DNA of 64,000 nt from Setoptus koraiensis (lineage: Eukaryota; Arthropoda): positions 10,106,001-10,170,000 of the forward strand of contig CM106586.1 in the NCBI GenBank assembly GCA_048013815.1, in the 5' to 3' direction. The number at the start of each line of letters is the position of its first letter. Position 1 is the first letter of the stretch. Under the pieces are notes generated by a model. It was given only the letters and a program-made list of their open reading frames with translations. It was not told the DNA's origin and did not search any database. The position numbers were made by a program, and so were the translations under genes. Below, piece after piece: positions 32,341 through 47,300 of this stretch.

Positions 32341-35300
32341 TTAATAGTTGGCTGAGGGCGCGACGGCGGGCCGGTAGTTGGAGGCCATGGGCACGCCCTT
32401 GGGCAAACTGAGCTCGTCTTCGGTGAATTTCAACCGGAAGCCGCGTCCAATGTTGTTTTTGTTTGTGACCAGCTTCAGCAGAACGCTGGCACCCTGCGAC
32501 ACGTACTCCTGGGGCAACTGGTCGCCGCACAGCGTCAGCTTGAGCTGGGGCTCCGATTGGAGCTGTCTGTCCAGGACTGAGGCCCACTCCAGCAGTTGCA
32601 AATAGTTTTGATCGCATTTGTTGCGCGACCCGCTGCCGCCGTCCGTGTTAGCCGCGCTTGCCCGCATACCCGTGCCCGCCGGCTGGCTCACCAGAGACAT
32701 ATCCTGCCATGAGAGGCGCAGTTTGTGCACTCCGTGGCCGCTTATCAGCCAGTAAGTCGGGCCCGACTGTTGCTCGCCCGTAAACGGATTGGGATAATTG
32801 GGCGACGCGACGCTGCCCGAGTAGCCCGTGATGTTGTAAAAGTTGTACCTGGGAAGCGAGTAATCACGCCCTTCGGGAGCCCAAGCTCCGCCGCGCGGCT
32901 CCGGTATCGCCGACGAGAAGGTTATTTGATACCGGACAATGTCGGCGTGCAACTTCAGCTCAACGTGACTCGACTGAGTGTAGACGGGATTGGGTAGATT
33001 GCGGCCGCACAATTTGGCCAGGCTGCGCCGGACATTGGTCACCGGATCCAGCTCGTTGATTTGCATGTAGTTGGAGGCGCACATAATGAGGCCGGCGGTG
33101 GGATCGGCCGCGCTCGTGCCATTGGCCGCCGTGGCGGTCGCTCGGTCGTCGTCGGGATCGTCTGTCGACTCGACCACAAACTTGGAAAAGTACAGCACAA
33201 TCCTGTGCTTCGGCGTGGGCGCCCTCAAATCGATGACGCAATCGCTTGCGGTCGCGGTCGTCGCGGTCGCTGCGGGTGTCTCGTAAATGCCCCGGGTTCG
33301 GTACTTGACGGGCGTCATGAGGACACCGTTGTCGTCGTTGATGGTCTCGTTGCAAACGCTGCTGTCGCGATAGGTGATCTGAAAGCCGGTCGGTTGGCCC
33401 CTTTTGGGTAGCCGCGACGACACGAATGTCATGCGGAAACCGTCGCTCACGTAGATCGGTTGCGGGATGCGCTGACCGCACAGCCGTGCGGTGTCGCCCG
33501 TGCCGCTGTAATAGTTGGCGCGGTTTGAGTTGCCCGACGACGGTTGCAGCATTGAAGTCGCTTCGTAGTCGATGATTTGACCGTTCGAGCCGCTCGTCAG
33601 CACGGGAATCTGGCTTTCGAGCTCTAGGTAGTCGCCCGCGGCACAGTCAATGTCGAAGGCGGTGAATTGGAGCCTCTCGAAGAGGGCGCTCCATTGCATC
33701 GAGTTGAGGTGCTTGTCGATGACCATCATGACCGCTCGGTCGAGCAGCGCCCTATCGGACAAAGTGGTCAGGTTAGCGCCGGCCGCTTGGTCCGCCTGGT
33801 CGGACTCGGACACCAGCTCGAATTGCCAGACGCAGCGGCGCAGCGGCGGGTAGGCCAACGGGAAGTTGGGGCTAGCCAAAGTTCGGGTTGGCGAGCGCTG
33901 TTGGCCGGTTGGCGCCACCGTCGATATGGTTTGTTCTGTGGTGTTTAACCAGACGATACCGCCGCAGTCGCGCTCCACCGAGCTAAATTTCAGCCTGAAT
34001 CCGGCCCGCACATTCTGGGTGTCCGTGTGAAAGTGAACGTAGAGCGCGTGTGCGGAGCTTTGCATGGGCGCGGGCACCTCGGAGCCGCACACCCGGTCAA
34101 TGAGGCCGCTCTTGTGGCTAAGACCGTCGCGAATCTCCAGATAATCGTAGACGCAGCGGTGGCCGGCGCCCGGGCCGGTTTTGTTGTCCGACGGCGACTG
34201 GGGCGCCTCTAGGTCGAATTTGACGAAGTCGAGCCGCACAAGTTTGTTTTTGTTGGGCACCGTTATCAGCCACCAGCAATCGAGTTGATTGTCGTAGTTG
34301 CCGTCCTTGTCCGCGTCGGGCGATACAATGACGCCGTCGCTGTCGTGCAGCCGCCCCCCGCAGCCCTGTCGCTCGCCCAGGCTCGTCCGGTAGGTGGCCT
34401 CGAAGCCCTTGCTCTGCAAATTGAAGTCGGTGCTGAATTTCACCTGCATCACGTTGCTCTTGCTTTTCACGACGGGCAGCTGACTTCCGCCGCCCGGGTA
34501 CGTTCCGCAGAAGCGGCCCAGCAGCAGCCCGTCGTCCGGCGTGCGCGTTTTGTTGGCTGCCGCGCGGGGCGGGACCGCGCTGGGCGCCAGTCCCGTGTCG
34601 CGCAACTCCACCGAGTCGCAACCGCACGAATCGCACGACTCCAGCTCGAGCCGGTTGAACACCAGCTCAACAATGCGGTCCCGGGCCACCGTGATGGTCC
34701 ACACGCAGTTCATGTCGGGCAGGTACGTGCCGCCGCCCGAGAAGGGCGCCAGCATACCCGACGGCTCGGTCAATTGGCCGCCGCACTGGGACGACTCGTA
34801 CACCAGCTTGAAGCCCTTGGCGCGCGCGTACCCGTTTGTGTGCAGGAAAACCTTGATTTGTTCGTACCCAAACACGGACGGGATGGTCTGTTTGCCGCAA
34901 TAGGGCCCCAATTTGCGCCAGTTTTTCGCCACCCGCTTGCTGGTGTCGTTGGCCGAGGTGAGGCGCGCATACACGTACACATAGTCGCTCAGACAGCCCC
35001 GATTTGCGCCCCCACCGACGCCGCCGCCCATTTGCCGGCTGCCGCCAGCCGCTTCCGGTTGCTGCTGTTCCAGTTCGAAATCTTCGAATTTCACCATGAC
35101 AAACCGGCCCGGTCTCTCGTGCCGTATTGTGTATTCGCAATTCAGGTTGTTGTCGTACGGGCGCGGGTAATGGGGCGACGTCAGCACGCCCCTGGCAGCC
35201 ACCGGGCCGGTGGTGTTGTCGCTGACGGTGAACAGGCCGCCGCACACGGCCTCGTAGTTGAGCTTGTAGCCGGCTCCCTCAATTTTGTCGTTGCTCTTGA

Positions 35301-38300
35301 ACGTTATGCGGGCCCGATTGTTGCTCGTCACAAACGATCCGCCGGGCCGCACAAAACCGCAGAATTTGCCTAGAACGGGCGCGCCCTGAGTCCGCCTCGG
35401 CCCGTCGTCCACTATCATCTGACCGTCGCTGTTTATGCTGACGTCGGGCACGCTGCCCGAACCGCTGCTGTTGCCGCCCACCTGGGCGCCGGCGAACAGC
35501 GGATCCTCCAGCTGGACGTAGTCGTTGGCGCAATCGTCGGATTTCTCCAGCTCGAAGCGCCCAAAGAAGCTCATGTTGACCCGGTAGCCGGGCGGCAAGC
35601 TGATGTCGTAGACGCAGCGGGTGTTGTTGGCGTACTTCTTGAGCGGATCCTGGATGGCCATGCGGGCGCCCCAGCGCGGGCCGGTTTGCACGTCGCGCTC
35701 CCGGGGCGACCTTATGGTGCCGCGCAGGTAGTCGTAGAACTTCTGGCCGCAAACGCCGTCCACGATGGTGCGGATGTCCATCTGAAAGCCAAATAGATCG
35801 GGCGTTTGCGTGAACGGCCGCGACACGTTCGACTTCAGGTCCGCGGCAGGGGGGGCGGGCCGCGCCGCAGCCGGGCCGTCGCTGTCCGCGCTGAGCCGGT
35901 GCTCTCGGAAGGCGCCTACAAATATGATCGAAAACGGTCGGTCGTCCATGGTGAGCACGGTGTCGTTGTTGAGCTTGGCCGTGTTGGCGTCCTCGGCGCA
36001 GTACCGCACCACCAGCGGCGAGTCCATGAGGACCCCGCTGCGGATCTCGACGAAGTCCTCGCTGAGGCAACCCGTTGACTGTTTGTTGGCCTGCTTGTCT
36101 TGCGCAATCGTCGGGCGCAAATTAAACGAATCGAAGCGCAGTTCGCGCAGTGAGCCCCACGAATGCACGTCCCATTTGCATATCCGCGGCGAGTAGGAGC
36201 CCGCAACGGGCGCAGCCGTCGAGTTGCCGCCCCTCGCTTGCGTCAGCGCATAATCCGTGTGACTGGCTATTTTGCCCGTGAAATCGTACAACCGTCCGCC
36301 GCAATCTTGCTCGAAATATCTGCCCCGAACACCGCGGTAGAAGGCGCCCACAGATTGATTGGCTGGCGACAACGGCGGCCCGCCGGTGACGGGCAAATTG
36401 CGCGTATGTAGCGAGATGAACGGATCGGGAATTGTGGGCACAAACACGTGATAGTACCATTGGCCCGTTTTGTTGCCACACACCATATCGGCGGGCTCCG
36501 CAGAACCGACAGCGCCCATGAGCGGGAGGTCGGTGGGGCCCAGCGTCAGCCCGTACATGCCGCACTGGGCGCCCACTGTGGGAGTGTCGCTGTCGGCGTT
36601 GTTGGCGTTGCCGATGACGGGTATTTCGAGCACGTCGAATATCACGTAGCTGGTTCGCTTCTTCCAATTGCTCATCGTTCTCACGGGCCAGTAGCAGTCG
36701 ATGTCGGCGGAATCGGCCCCCGTCCCGTCGTCCGTCTGATTGAAGCGGCCGCTCACAAAGTAGCCGCCGCTGTCCGCTGGCGCTGCAAACGGATCCGGGA
36801 TCGCTTCCCATCGGGCTCCGCCGACGGAAGCGGCGCCGGCGCTTGCGGGCCCGTCGACAGGGCTCAGCGGGTACACGAGGCTCCTGCTGCACAGTTTGTC
36901 CTCCTTGAACGAGAAACTGGCCGAAAAGCCCTCATCTTGAGCCAGATATTTGCTCGAGAATCGCACCAGCAGCACGTTGCTTGTCGACCTGATCGCAACT
37001 GGCGCGGGACCGCTCGTGGCGCCCGCTTTGTCGTCAATTGCGTGAACTGCGGGCCGCTTGATGGGCCGGCCCGTGGCGTCAAACTGTTGATCGCGGTCGG
37101 CCGCACTGTCCGACGAATCGGCCGCCTGTTTGCCGTACGACAGCTTGCAGTCGAGTTGCTTGACGTGCCCGAGGGCGACCAGTTTGTCCATAGCGTCGCC
37201 CGACAGGCTGGCCCAGCGGTCGTAGTAGTCGACCATGCGGCTGTAGTACAGTTTGTCCACACATTTGCCCTGTTGGTTTTGCTTCAAATTCAAACTGTCA
37301 AAGGTCAGCTTGACCGCACCGCGCCACTCGGGCACCTTCATCGTCCAGCTACAGGTGCGCTCCTGGGGCATGGGCTGCGGGAAGTTGGGCGACTGCAGCG
37401 AGCGGTCGGTCTCGTCGAGGTGGCCGCCGCACCGGGTGCGGCCCGCCTCGTCCGCCGTAGAACTGGACACAAACATGTGAAAACCGCGCCCGGACACGGC
37501 GTTGTCCGTCTTGAAAATGACCGTTATGACGGGTCCCGTCGACTTGACTGTCACCCACAACAGTTTGCCGTCGGGTCCCCATTGCACCGCTTGCTGTTTG
37601 CGCGTGGCCACACTGCCCACCGTGTCCTGCCACCGGTCCGAGCTAGCGGCCAGCTGTATGTCGGCGGTCAGTAGGCGGCTCGACGCGGTTCCGTTGTTGC
37701 CCGTCGGCGGCTCGCTCGCCTGTTTGGCCTGTTTCATTTGCAACAGTTTGCCGTTGCACCATCTGGCCAGCAGGGGCGCGTCGCTCGTGTCGCCGTCCCT
37801 AAACTCGAGATAGTCGCCCGTGGAACAATCGGCGCTTTGGCCGGCCAAATCAACGTCGTACAATTGCGCAATCAGTGTTTGTTGGGGCGCCGCGGAATGC
37901 AGATAAAATTTGCAATCGCGATTATTGGTGTAGTTGCGCGGGTAATTCTTGCTTTGCAAACGCAAGCCCGACACCACGTGATAGGTGCCGCCACAGTCGT
38001 TGATGGTGACGCGCGCCTTGAAGGCGCCCAGCGCAACGCGGGCGCCCGCTGGATCCGCGCCCGGCGCGGTCAGCCCGAGCCGCTTGCCCGGATTTGTGAC
38101 AAAGCGCACAAACATGTGATTGTCCGTCGACTTGACACTGTTGGCTCGCGGCGGCAAACAATATTTCACCAGGCGGTGCGACAGAGTGGAGCCCCCGTCG
38201 TACACGGCCACAAACTCGGTGCTGGCGTCGCACTGCTGCTGCCCGGCCAGATAATTGGTGGACATTTCGGCGCCCGCTTGCTGCTGTATGAGCGCCTCCT

Positions 38301-41300
38301 CGGTGGCGCTAGTGTCAAAATCGAGCCGGATAATGGAGTGCTCGTCGGTGTACACCAGCCAGTTGCATTCGATGTCGTGCGGGGGCGCCTGGGGCCAGTT
38401 GGGCGAGCGCAACTCGAACGAGGGCTGCTCAGAGCTCAGCTTGACGCTGTCCGAGCATGATTGCGACAATTCGCGGTACGCAAGCGCAAACTCGACCCCG
38501 TTGTAAGTGTCGGGCACGTCGGTCGCCCGCTTGGCGTCGCGCCCGGGACCCGGCAAAATGGCGCCTCGATGGAACTGAACCAACAGCTCGTTGGAGAAGG
38601 ATTCGGCGGGCAAAACGGGCAACTTTGTGCCGCACAGGCGCTGTCGGGAGCCGAACTGGGGCCACATGTCGGTGGGCCCGTTGTACAAGGTGAAATAGGA
38701 GGCCGAGGCGCCCAGGCAGGCGTCGCGCAGCGTACTGTTGGTGTTCGAGTTGGAGTTGGGCAGCAAAAATTTGCTGAACGACAGGCTGATGCGGCGGCCG
38801 GGCCGGACTCGGATCAGCCACTGGCAATCGGTAGAGTTGATGACGTCGTATTGGCTCAGCCGGTATTGGCGGTAATTCTCGAGCAGGCCACCGCACCGGG
38901 GTTTCAGTGTCAGCTTGAACGACACGACCCCGGACTGGCCGCTGCCCGTACCCGCCTCCTGGTACCGTTGATACCGGTGCACGTAGGTGATTCGGGCCAT
39001 GTTCGAGGCCAAGCGGAATGTTTGCCGGCGCCGGCCGCACAACGTCCTGTTGACCGACCAGTCGGCCTGAGCAATGCTCACGGGCGCCACAACGCCCTGC
39101 TCCGCAAAATCGCTTCCGCCCGCAATGTCGCCCGGCCCGTCGGCCAGAGACGGTGCGGTGCCCACTTCGAATTGCAGCCGCTCGTAGTAGCAGGCCTCGC
39201 TGAAGCTGTCCAAATTGAGCTCGCTGATGTCCACTTGGAAATGCGACCCGGGCCTCGTGACGAACGTCCACGAGCAGCTGGAATTGGGCCGGAAATCGGA
39301 CATGATTATGGCCGCGGGCAAGCCCGACTCGTCGCCATCGGCGGGCCGGTTCACCGTCAGGCCGGCATCGTCTTGGCCCGTCTTGGGCACAGATCGTGAC
39401 TCGCCCGCGCTCGAATTGGCCTGCGACGGGTCCGCACCGTTTGCCGGCGGGGGCCAGCTAAGCTCGAAGGGCTCGCTTCGGTTTAGCATCAGCTCGGTGA
39501 AGTGGCAGCTGTCGCTGGGCCGGCCCGACGCCTGCGGGCCGGCACCCGGCTCGGGCACAAACACATTGGCGCTGCTTCCGTTTACGTGCGCAAACACGGG
39601 CTCCAGGTTGAGAGACTGCTGCGAGGCGGACACCCGCGACCAGCGCATCAAGAAGCGACCCTCCGAACGTTTGTTCTGATAAATCACATACAGCCAGTTG
39701 CCCCGGCTCCTCAGGCGCCTCGACAGGTCCTGGCGAACGCGAGGGTCTCTAGCGGCGACCACGGGCGCCCTATTCTGATTTTGGTTGGCCGAGGCGGAAG
39801 TGGCGATGTGCTCGTACGACAGGTAACCGCACAGGGTGGCCAGGGGCCTCCCCCATTTTGGCTCGAAGTCGTAGATTAAGATGGCGTCTAGGTCGCAATC
39901 TTGCTCTATGGAGCCCAAGTTCAAGTCGAGCAATTCCAGCTCCAACTGGTCGCCCTCTTCCGTTTCCAAATGCCAGCTTATTGATGCGTCCAGTTTGGTC
40001 AGCATCGGGTACATGGGCGAACTGATGATGCCGTAGTCGACGGGTGCTGAGGCGCGCGTCGCCAAAATCTGCATGCCATAGTGAATAGTGTACTCCAACC
40101 GGAAGCCCTTGCCCGTCTGGCTGGTGTCGTCCGTTCGGAAGCGAATCCACACCTCGTCGGTCAAGGTGACATTGTGGGGTAATTCCGGCTTTTTTGTGCC
40201 GCAGTACCGGCCGATGAGCACCGACTCTTCCCATAGACTGTCCGTATTGTAGGCCAGTCTGTTGTGCGACGAATCCTTGATGTTCCTGCCCACACTTTCA
40301 ATTGTTTGCGACGACACGGGCCGGTTTGCCTGGCTGGTGGTCGCGGACAACGGGCCGGCGCCCGTTGCGGCGCCCAACGTCGACCACAGATACTGCTTTT
40401 TCCACATGGGCAATTGTCGCACCTCCACATAGTCCAAATTGCAGTGCTCGCTGTCTTGCAAATCAAAATCCACGAACTCGAGCGTTATCGTGTGACCGGG
40501 CGACGCCTTGACAAAATAATTGCAATCCATGTTGGGCTCGTAACTGTTCGGATAGTTGGGGCTGGCGAAGGAGCCCCGCTGCGACCAGTAGTCGCCGCCG
40601 CAAAAACCGTTGGTGTTCCTAACGATGGAGCGCAGCACAACGTCGCCCGTGGTCACCAAGCTCATGCTGGGCCCCACCGACACAAACTCGTTTTTGGCCA
40701 CAATGTCGTCGTTGTCGCACAACACATAGCGCGGCCTAATGCTGGAATTGGTGCCGCTGTCCGCACCCGCACCGGAAGCCGCACCCGCGCTTTCGGCCGC
40801 GTTGGTAAGCGGAAATTCGGTCATGTTCAGGCTGAACGGGGTGCCCTCAAACAGTCTGACGCAATGGCTCCGCTTGTCCCGGCTGGACTCGACCAGATGA
40901 GTTATCGAAACGACAATCTTGTCGCCCGGGTCCTCCGATATCAGATGCCACAGGCACATTTGCTCCCGGTCCGAGGCCAGCATGCTGCTGGCGCCCGCCT
41001 GGCGCCGCTGGTACCAATTGGGCCGGTTCGGGTAATTGGGCGTTTCCACTATTGCGGGCCCCTGTCCGTAGTGGAGCGCCGTCGGCTGCGCATTCTGCCG
41101 GACGCGCACCTCTGAGCCGCACAATAGCCCGTAGCTGAGCTTCCATTTGCCCGCCAGGGTGCCCTTGGTCTGGAACACAACCCGAGCCCGGCTTTCACGG
41201 GTCACGCTCACCACGGGCTGACCGCCCAACGAGGCACCCAACGAATTGTCTGGCACGCTGCCAGTGTATGCCGGTGGCGACCATTGGCCACAGTATTTGG

Positions 41301-44300
41301 CCAATTGGCCGAATTGGTTCGACCATCGGGCCGCCAACGACAACACCTCCTGCAAGAGCAAGAAACTTTTCGAGCCGCACGGGTCGGCCCGGTCGATGCC
41401 GGTCTGGGCCGGTTTGGTGGTGCCGGTCGTCGCCGACCATTGCGGATCCTGCCAGTCTTGCGGTACGGGTATGTCGAGCTCTTCGAGGCGCATGCGAATG
41501 CGATTGTAATGGGGCACCGTTATGTCGTACTCGCACCAGTTTTCGTTGCTGTCGTAGTCGCTCGGGTAGTTGGGCGACGTCAGAAACGAGTCCATGGCCA
41601 GCGGAACGTTGAGAGTGGGCGTCATAGAGCGGCTGCACGATCGCGAACCCGACGAGGAGAAATAATTCAGGCGGAAACCGCGCGCCCAATGCAGACCGGC
41701 GCTGAAGAATTTTATATACAACTTGTTGCTGGTTGTGGGCAACTGACGGTCGCCGTCCCGCTGACAAATAGACAACAGCAGCGGTGCGGTTTCGCTGTCG
41801 CCCGCGTAAATGTTCAAATAGCCCGTGGAACAGTCGCCGGGCGGCGCCATTTTGTCGCCACTCAGCGGCCCGATGTCGGACTCGAGCGCGTGCAGCGCCA
41901 GCGAGGCGCTCGACAGTGGCGACGCCACCGTCCATATGCACTCGACGGGCCGGTCTTCGCTCAAGAAATACCTGATCTCCTGTGACCATTCGTTGGACAG
42001 GTGACCGCCGCATCCGACACTGCGCCACTCCAACCGGAAGCCCTGCCTCTCGAAGGTTCGGTCCGTGCGGAAGCGAACAAGGGCCAAGTTAGTGTTGAGC
42101 TCAATGAGGGCGTCGTCGCCGTGCGTCTTGTCCCGCAAATCGCCGCACATTATCCGCACCAGTGTCGCGCCCCTTGGCGGGGCCTCCGTGTCGGGCGTCC
42201 GGCCCGACTTCATGGCCTCCAGGCCCTGCTGCTGCTGGCGCTGCGACTGGCTGCCGTTGGCCGCCCTCGCCTGTGCCTGATCCTGCCAAAACAGCTCCTT
42301 TGTCAGCTTGCTGTTGCTCGAGTTGAGGGCCCATATTTGCACGAAATCATCGACGCACCAGGGTCGCATAGATTTATCCGTGGGCGCCTCGGCCGTCTGG
42401 CTAACGTTCGCAGTGAGGCTCGTTAGTTGGTCGACTGCGGCCAAAAAGCGATCCGCGTACTCAAGTTTCAGGCTCACCACGCTCATGCTGATGTTGCTGC
42501 CGAGGGGCGCCCTCAGCAGCCAGTGGCAATTGAGCTGGGGCGCGTACGTGTTGGGATAATTGGGCGACTCTATGGCTCCCTGGTAGCCGGAAATGGCCAC
42601 AAAATCGCAATCGGTCACATAGGTGAGCCGAAAACCGCGCCCGGTGCCGCGGGCTTGCGCCGAAACGAAGCGCACTTGTACTTTGTTGCCGCTGGAGCGG
42701 ATGTGAACGGGACCCGACGCCAGGCTGCTGTTGGCGCACCATTTGCCCAGCGACAACTTGTTGGCCGAAAAGTCCGAGTAATCGCCGTCGAAAATCTCCA
42801 AATAGTCGCCCTTGCGGTTGCAATTGGCCGCCTGAGCCGCGTCGGCGGCGCCCCCGCTCCCGCCCAGCCACAAGTCCTCCAGTGTTAGCAGCACCACGCT
42901 CGATTGGCTCACCTCTACCGACCACGAGCAATCGGCTTGGTGGCCGTACGGTCGCGGGTAGTTGGGCGACTCTATTTCGCCGCTGGCGGTGGTCAGTTTG
43001 CCGCCGCAGCCCGTTAGCGCCCCGTCGAAGCTCATGCGGAAACCGGGCGCGGAAAAGGTTGCGTCCGAGCGGAATTGCAGCCACACGTTGTTCGAGTGGG
43101 ACAGTATGATGCGCGACTGCAATTGTTTGCCACAAAATCGGCCTATCAACGGAGAGTCCTTGTTGGGTCCGTTGCGCAATTCCAGATAATCAAACAGACA
43201 CTTGCTTTGTCGTTCGAGCGCAAACTGGCTAAAGTTCAGTCTGATCTGTTGGCCGTTGTCCGCGTGAATGGTCCACGTGCACTGGGCGCCCGCCGGGTAC
43301 CGGTCCGGATAATTGGGCGTCACAATGGTGCCCGAGTCGTGTATGATGTTTCCGCCGCACTGATCGGGATTGTCGCTAAACTTGTACCGGACGGGTATGA
43401 CCTCCAGCGGTTGCGGTAACCACTTGTTGGGCCGGGACGAAACGCGGCGCGACCACTGGCTCGCGGGCACATATTCGCGCACCCGGATGTGCAACACATT
43501 GCCCGACGAACTGACCATTGTGGGGGGCAGTTGCGACGGACAATAGGAGCGCGTTTGGTTGGTGTTGGGGTCGTGCAGCTCCACAACCTGATTGAATATA
43601 ACGGCGCATTTTGAGTAGGGCGTCTCGGGCAGTTTGGAGGCCGCATACCAGAACGAGATGCGCTTCTTTTTCTTCTCCCTCGTTGGCCATGGTTGACTCC
43701 TTTTCGTCCGATCGGACTCGCTCGAGTTGGCCGCCGCCGGCGCCGCCGCACGGGTAATTTCGTTGTTGTCGCTGGCGATGAATCGCTGGTAACCGGCCAG
43801 CGCCTCGTCCAGTTGCCTGTGATCGGGCAAAAACTCTAGCTCTATTCGCTGGCTCGAGTTTGCTCGCAATATCCACGAGCATTGCACCTTAGCGACCAGT
43901 TTGTCCCAGCCCACCCCGGTTTCTCCCTTTTCCACTAGGTCGTCCAGCTTGAGCTCTATGCTGCCCTGAGCGGGCTCGCTGATTATGCCGCCGCAAGCCC
44001 GTTCGCCCCTGTATTGCGCCCGGAACACCATTGTGGCATTTTGGTTTCGGGCCCCTGGCGTGCGTTTCACCAGCAACTGGAGATGGTTCCATTCGGACTC
44101 GTAACTGAACGACGCCCAGCACATCTCTACCTCCTTTATGTCGTACGTTTGCGCCCACGACAGCTGACTCTGTTTGAATTCGCCAGCGACACCGGAAGCG
44201 GGCGCCGAGGCCGCTTTTCTCGCCACCAGAGAGTCGTCGCTCGTGGCGTCGGTATCGGACCACGCCGGCTTGTAGCCCAGATCCTTGGGCAGTCCGGTAC

Positions 44301-47300
44301 TGTGATCGAGCGACTGGTGGTGCATGGCGCCGTCGATGAATATCATGGACACCTCGCAACTGTTGTTTGTGGGTCCGTCGCGCCTCCAGCCAAGGCTGAG
44401 AGGCTGCAATAGGAGCACAATTATGTAATCTTTGGGCAACCGGATGTCGTACAGGCACCAGTCGACATTGGGCGGCAGCTCGCCGTAGAACAGGTCCACT
44501 TGGTCTCTAAACGAGCCGCTGCAAACAAGCTTGTATTGGCCCCTGAAGCCCACAAGTCCGCGAGCGGCGCCCCTGTCCGACGATTCGTACACTATGTACA
44601 ACGAGCGGCCCGACGATTCTATTGGCTTGTCGGGCATTTCAGACTCGCAATACTTGCCCAACAGGGCAGCGTTCGAATGCGACCCATCGTACACCTTTAT
44701 GGACGTAGTGACACAACGGGCGTTGGCTTGAGCCCCCGCCCCCGGGCCGCCACCCAACCGGAAGGTGTGTTTGCTCATGTCACCAGCGGCGGCGGACCAG
44801 TCCGTTTGAGTGCGATGCTTCGTCAAAATCTTGTCCCAGCCAGCTCTCATCATCCTCGATTGCGGGATGGCGGGCGCCGAGGTGCCCACAAACTCCAGCA
44901 GATCGAACCGGATCTTGACGTACTTGTCCTTTTGGCTGGTTCGGATCTCCCACTCGCATCTCATGTTGAAATTGTCAGAATCGCCAATGGTGGCGTCGTC
45001 GGCCGCCAGTCCGCTTCGGTTGGCCGCAGCGACGTCCGCCATTAGCTGCTCGCCCGTTGCAACAGCATCAGGGCGGCCTTGCTGGCGCCCAGAGAAATAG
45101 GGCGACACAATGACGCCCGACGGACCGCTGAACAGGCCGCCGCAATTTTGTATGCCCGGCTCGGCTGCGTACGTAATGTAGAAACCCTGGGCACTCTTGT
45201 CCAATTGCGACAATATATTTGTGGGGCCTGTATCCGAGTTGAAGAAAATTTCCGCGGTGGAGCCCGAGGTGAGAATTGGCGCGGGCAGAGCCAAGCGAGC
45301 TCCCGTGGCTCCCGCACTCGACGAACAGTATTTGTACAGGAGCAGCTCTTCGTGGAACCTGGAGATGCCGTCGTATATGGTGAGCTCGTCGCCCCGACAA
45401 TTTCGTGCCGACTCTTTCGGCGTAGCGCTGGCCACTGGCGGCGCTACGCCCAGGTTGAGCGCCCCGAAATGTAGCCGAATGCGCTTTCCGGCGGGCACGC
45501 GGATGTAGTAGGTGCAGTAGCGCTGTTTAGGATATTGGTGCGGATAATTGGGCGACGACACATAGCCAAACTCCTGGACGGGATAGTCGAAGTGGCACAC
45601 GGGCTCCATTTGTTGCCAGCGGAACCGGAAGCTGAACGTTCGCAACACTATGGCTCCGTCTAGCGCGGGTTGGGCCAAACTTTGGGATATGTTTAATTTG
45701 TACACAATGTTCAACTGATTGTGGGTACTGTTGTACACCTTGAAGGGTGGTTTTTTGGGCACCGTCGACGACTGGTTGCCGGGCGCCGCGCTAGCCGTCT
45801 TGACATCGTTCGGACATATTCTGCCCAGCATTTGTTGCTCGCCGTCAATGGGCGGCACATCGGTTATGGTTAGGTATTCGTCGTTGCAATTATCAATTGT
45901 TCGGGTTTCGGGGCCCGCCGTCAGGGATTTTCCGACGAGATTGCTGGTTGGGCTTGACAAGAGATCAACTTGGTCAAATGTGAGCATGATGGCCTTGTCG
46001 GTGGGCAACTTTATGGACCATTCGCAGCGAATCTGTTGCACCAGACTGAAGTCTAGCGGGTACGACACGGAACCCTCGTGAGTCTCGAATAAACCGCCAC
46101 AAGAGGGCCTGAGCTGGTCGCACAAGCGGCCCGTGTAAGCGCTCGGGCATATGCACTCGAACGAGTCTCTGGTGTCGAAACACGAGCCACCGTTCTTGCA
46201 CGGGCTCAGCGGCAAACAATTGCTCGTTCCGACAACTTGCACCACCGACACGTTCTTTTGCTGTGTCTGGCCAGTGCCATTTGTGACCACTATGGAAATC
46301 ACTTGACCGGCGTCTTCGCCCGTGCCGAAATTAATCGCGTTTGGCTGCTGTGGCTCGTTCACCGCTACGGGCAACAGGCAACCCTGGTCGCCCACGCCCG
46401 AGCCAACATACGGGGGCGAGCAGACACAGTGGCGGAAATTCATTGAGATGGCCGTGTTCTCTAGACACTGGGCCATCGGGTGGCAGCCGCCGTTTGGTTC
46501 CGACTGACAAGCGGACACCCGCTGGCAGGTCAATCCGTCGCCCGCAAATCCGGGCGGACACAGGCCGCACTTGCGGCTACCGGGCAGATTGATGCAGTCC
46601 ACCAGGGGCGAGCAGCCGCCGTTGTTTGTTTTGCATTCGTCTATGTCGCGACACACCCTTCCGTTGCCCACGAAGCCGGGCGGGCACGGGCCACACTGAA
46701 AGCCGCCGGGCAAATTGATGCACTCCACCAGCGGACTTTGCGAGCACGGGTAGGCGCCGTGCCACGGACTGGAGCTTATGGAGTTCATGAATGACATTGC
46801 AACCGATTGCGCCACCATTTGCGTTGAGTTGTCCAGCGCACCAACGCCGTCCAGGTAAGACATCGATGTTCCGGCCAGCAGCGGATAAGAGGAGCATTCG
46901 TTGATGTCCACTGTGCAGGCGGGGTCGTGTCCGTTTGTTGTCCATCCCTGATCGCATATACACTCATATCTGGCCTGATTTGGCACTTGTCGTTGCAAAT
47001 TGATGCACTTGCCATGACCGCACAACGACTGACTCGAGCTGAGAGTACAATCGTCGTGCTGTTCGGTACAATGAATTCCGTGATAATTTGCCGGACATTC
47101 GCACCGGTAGCTGCCGACGATATTGATACATTTGGCCCCATTCTGACAGCCCAAATCGGTGCCGAGGAACTTGAGACACTCATTAATGTCATTGTCGCAG
47201 TTGGGCCCGTCAAAATTGCTCGGACACAAGCACCTGTAGCCATCGTACGCGTCCAAACAGGTGCCTCCGTTCTTGCACGGATTCTGGCTGCATTCGTCTT

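Noticed and set aside
34285-35373. Long plus-strand frame (362 codons) opposite cubilin, and many similar ones from 32.4 to 47.8 kb
   Set aside because: Shadow frames caused by GC-rich third positions of cubilin. Composition is Arg/Gly/Ala/Pro-skewed with no domain, and the sense strand is clearly coding.
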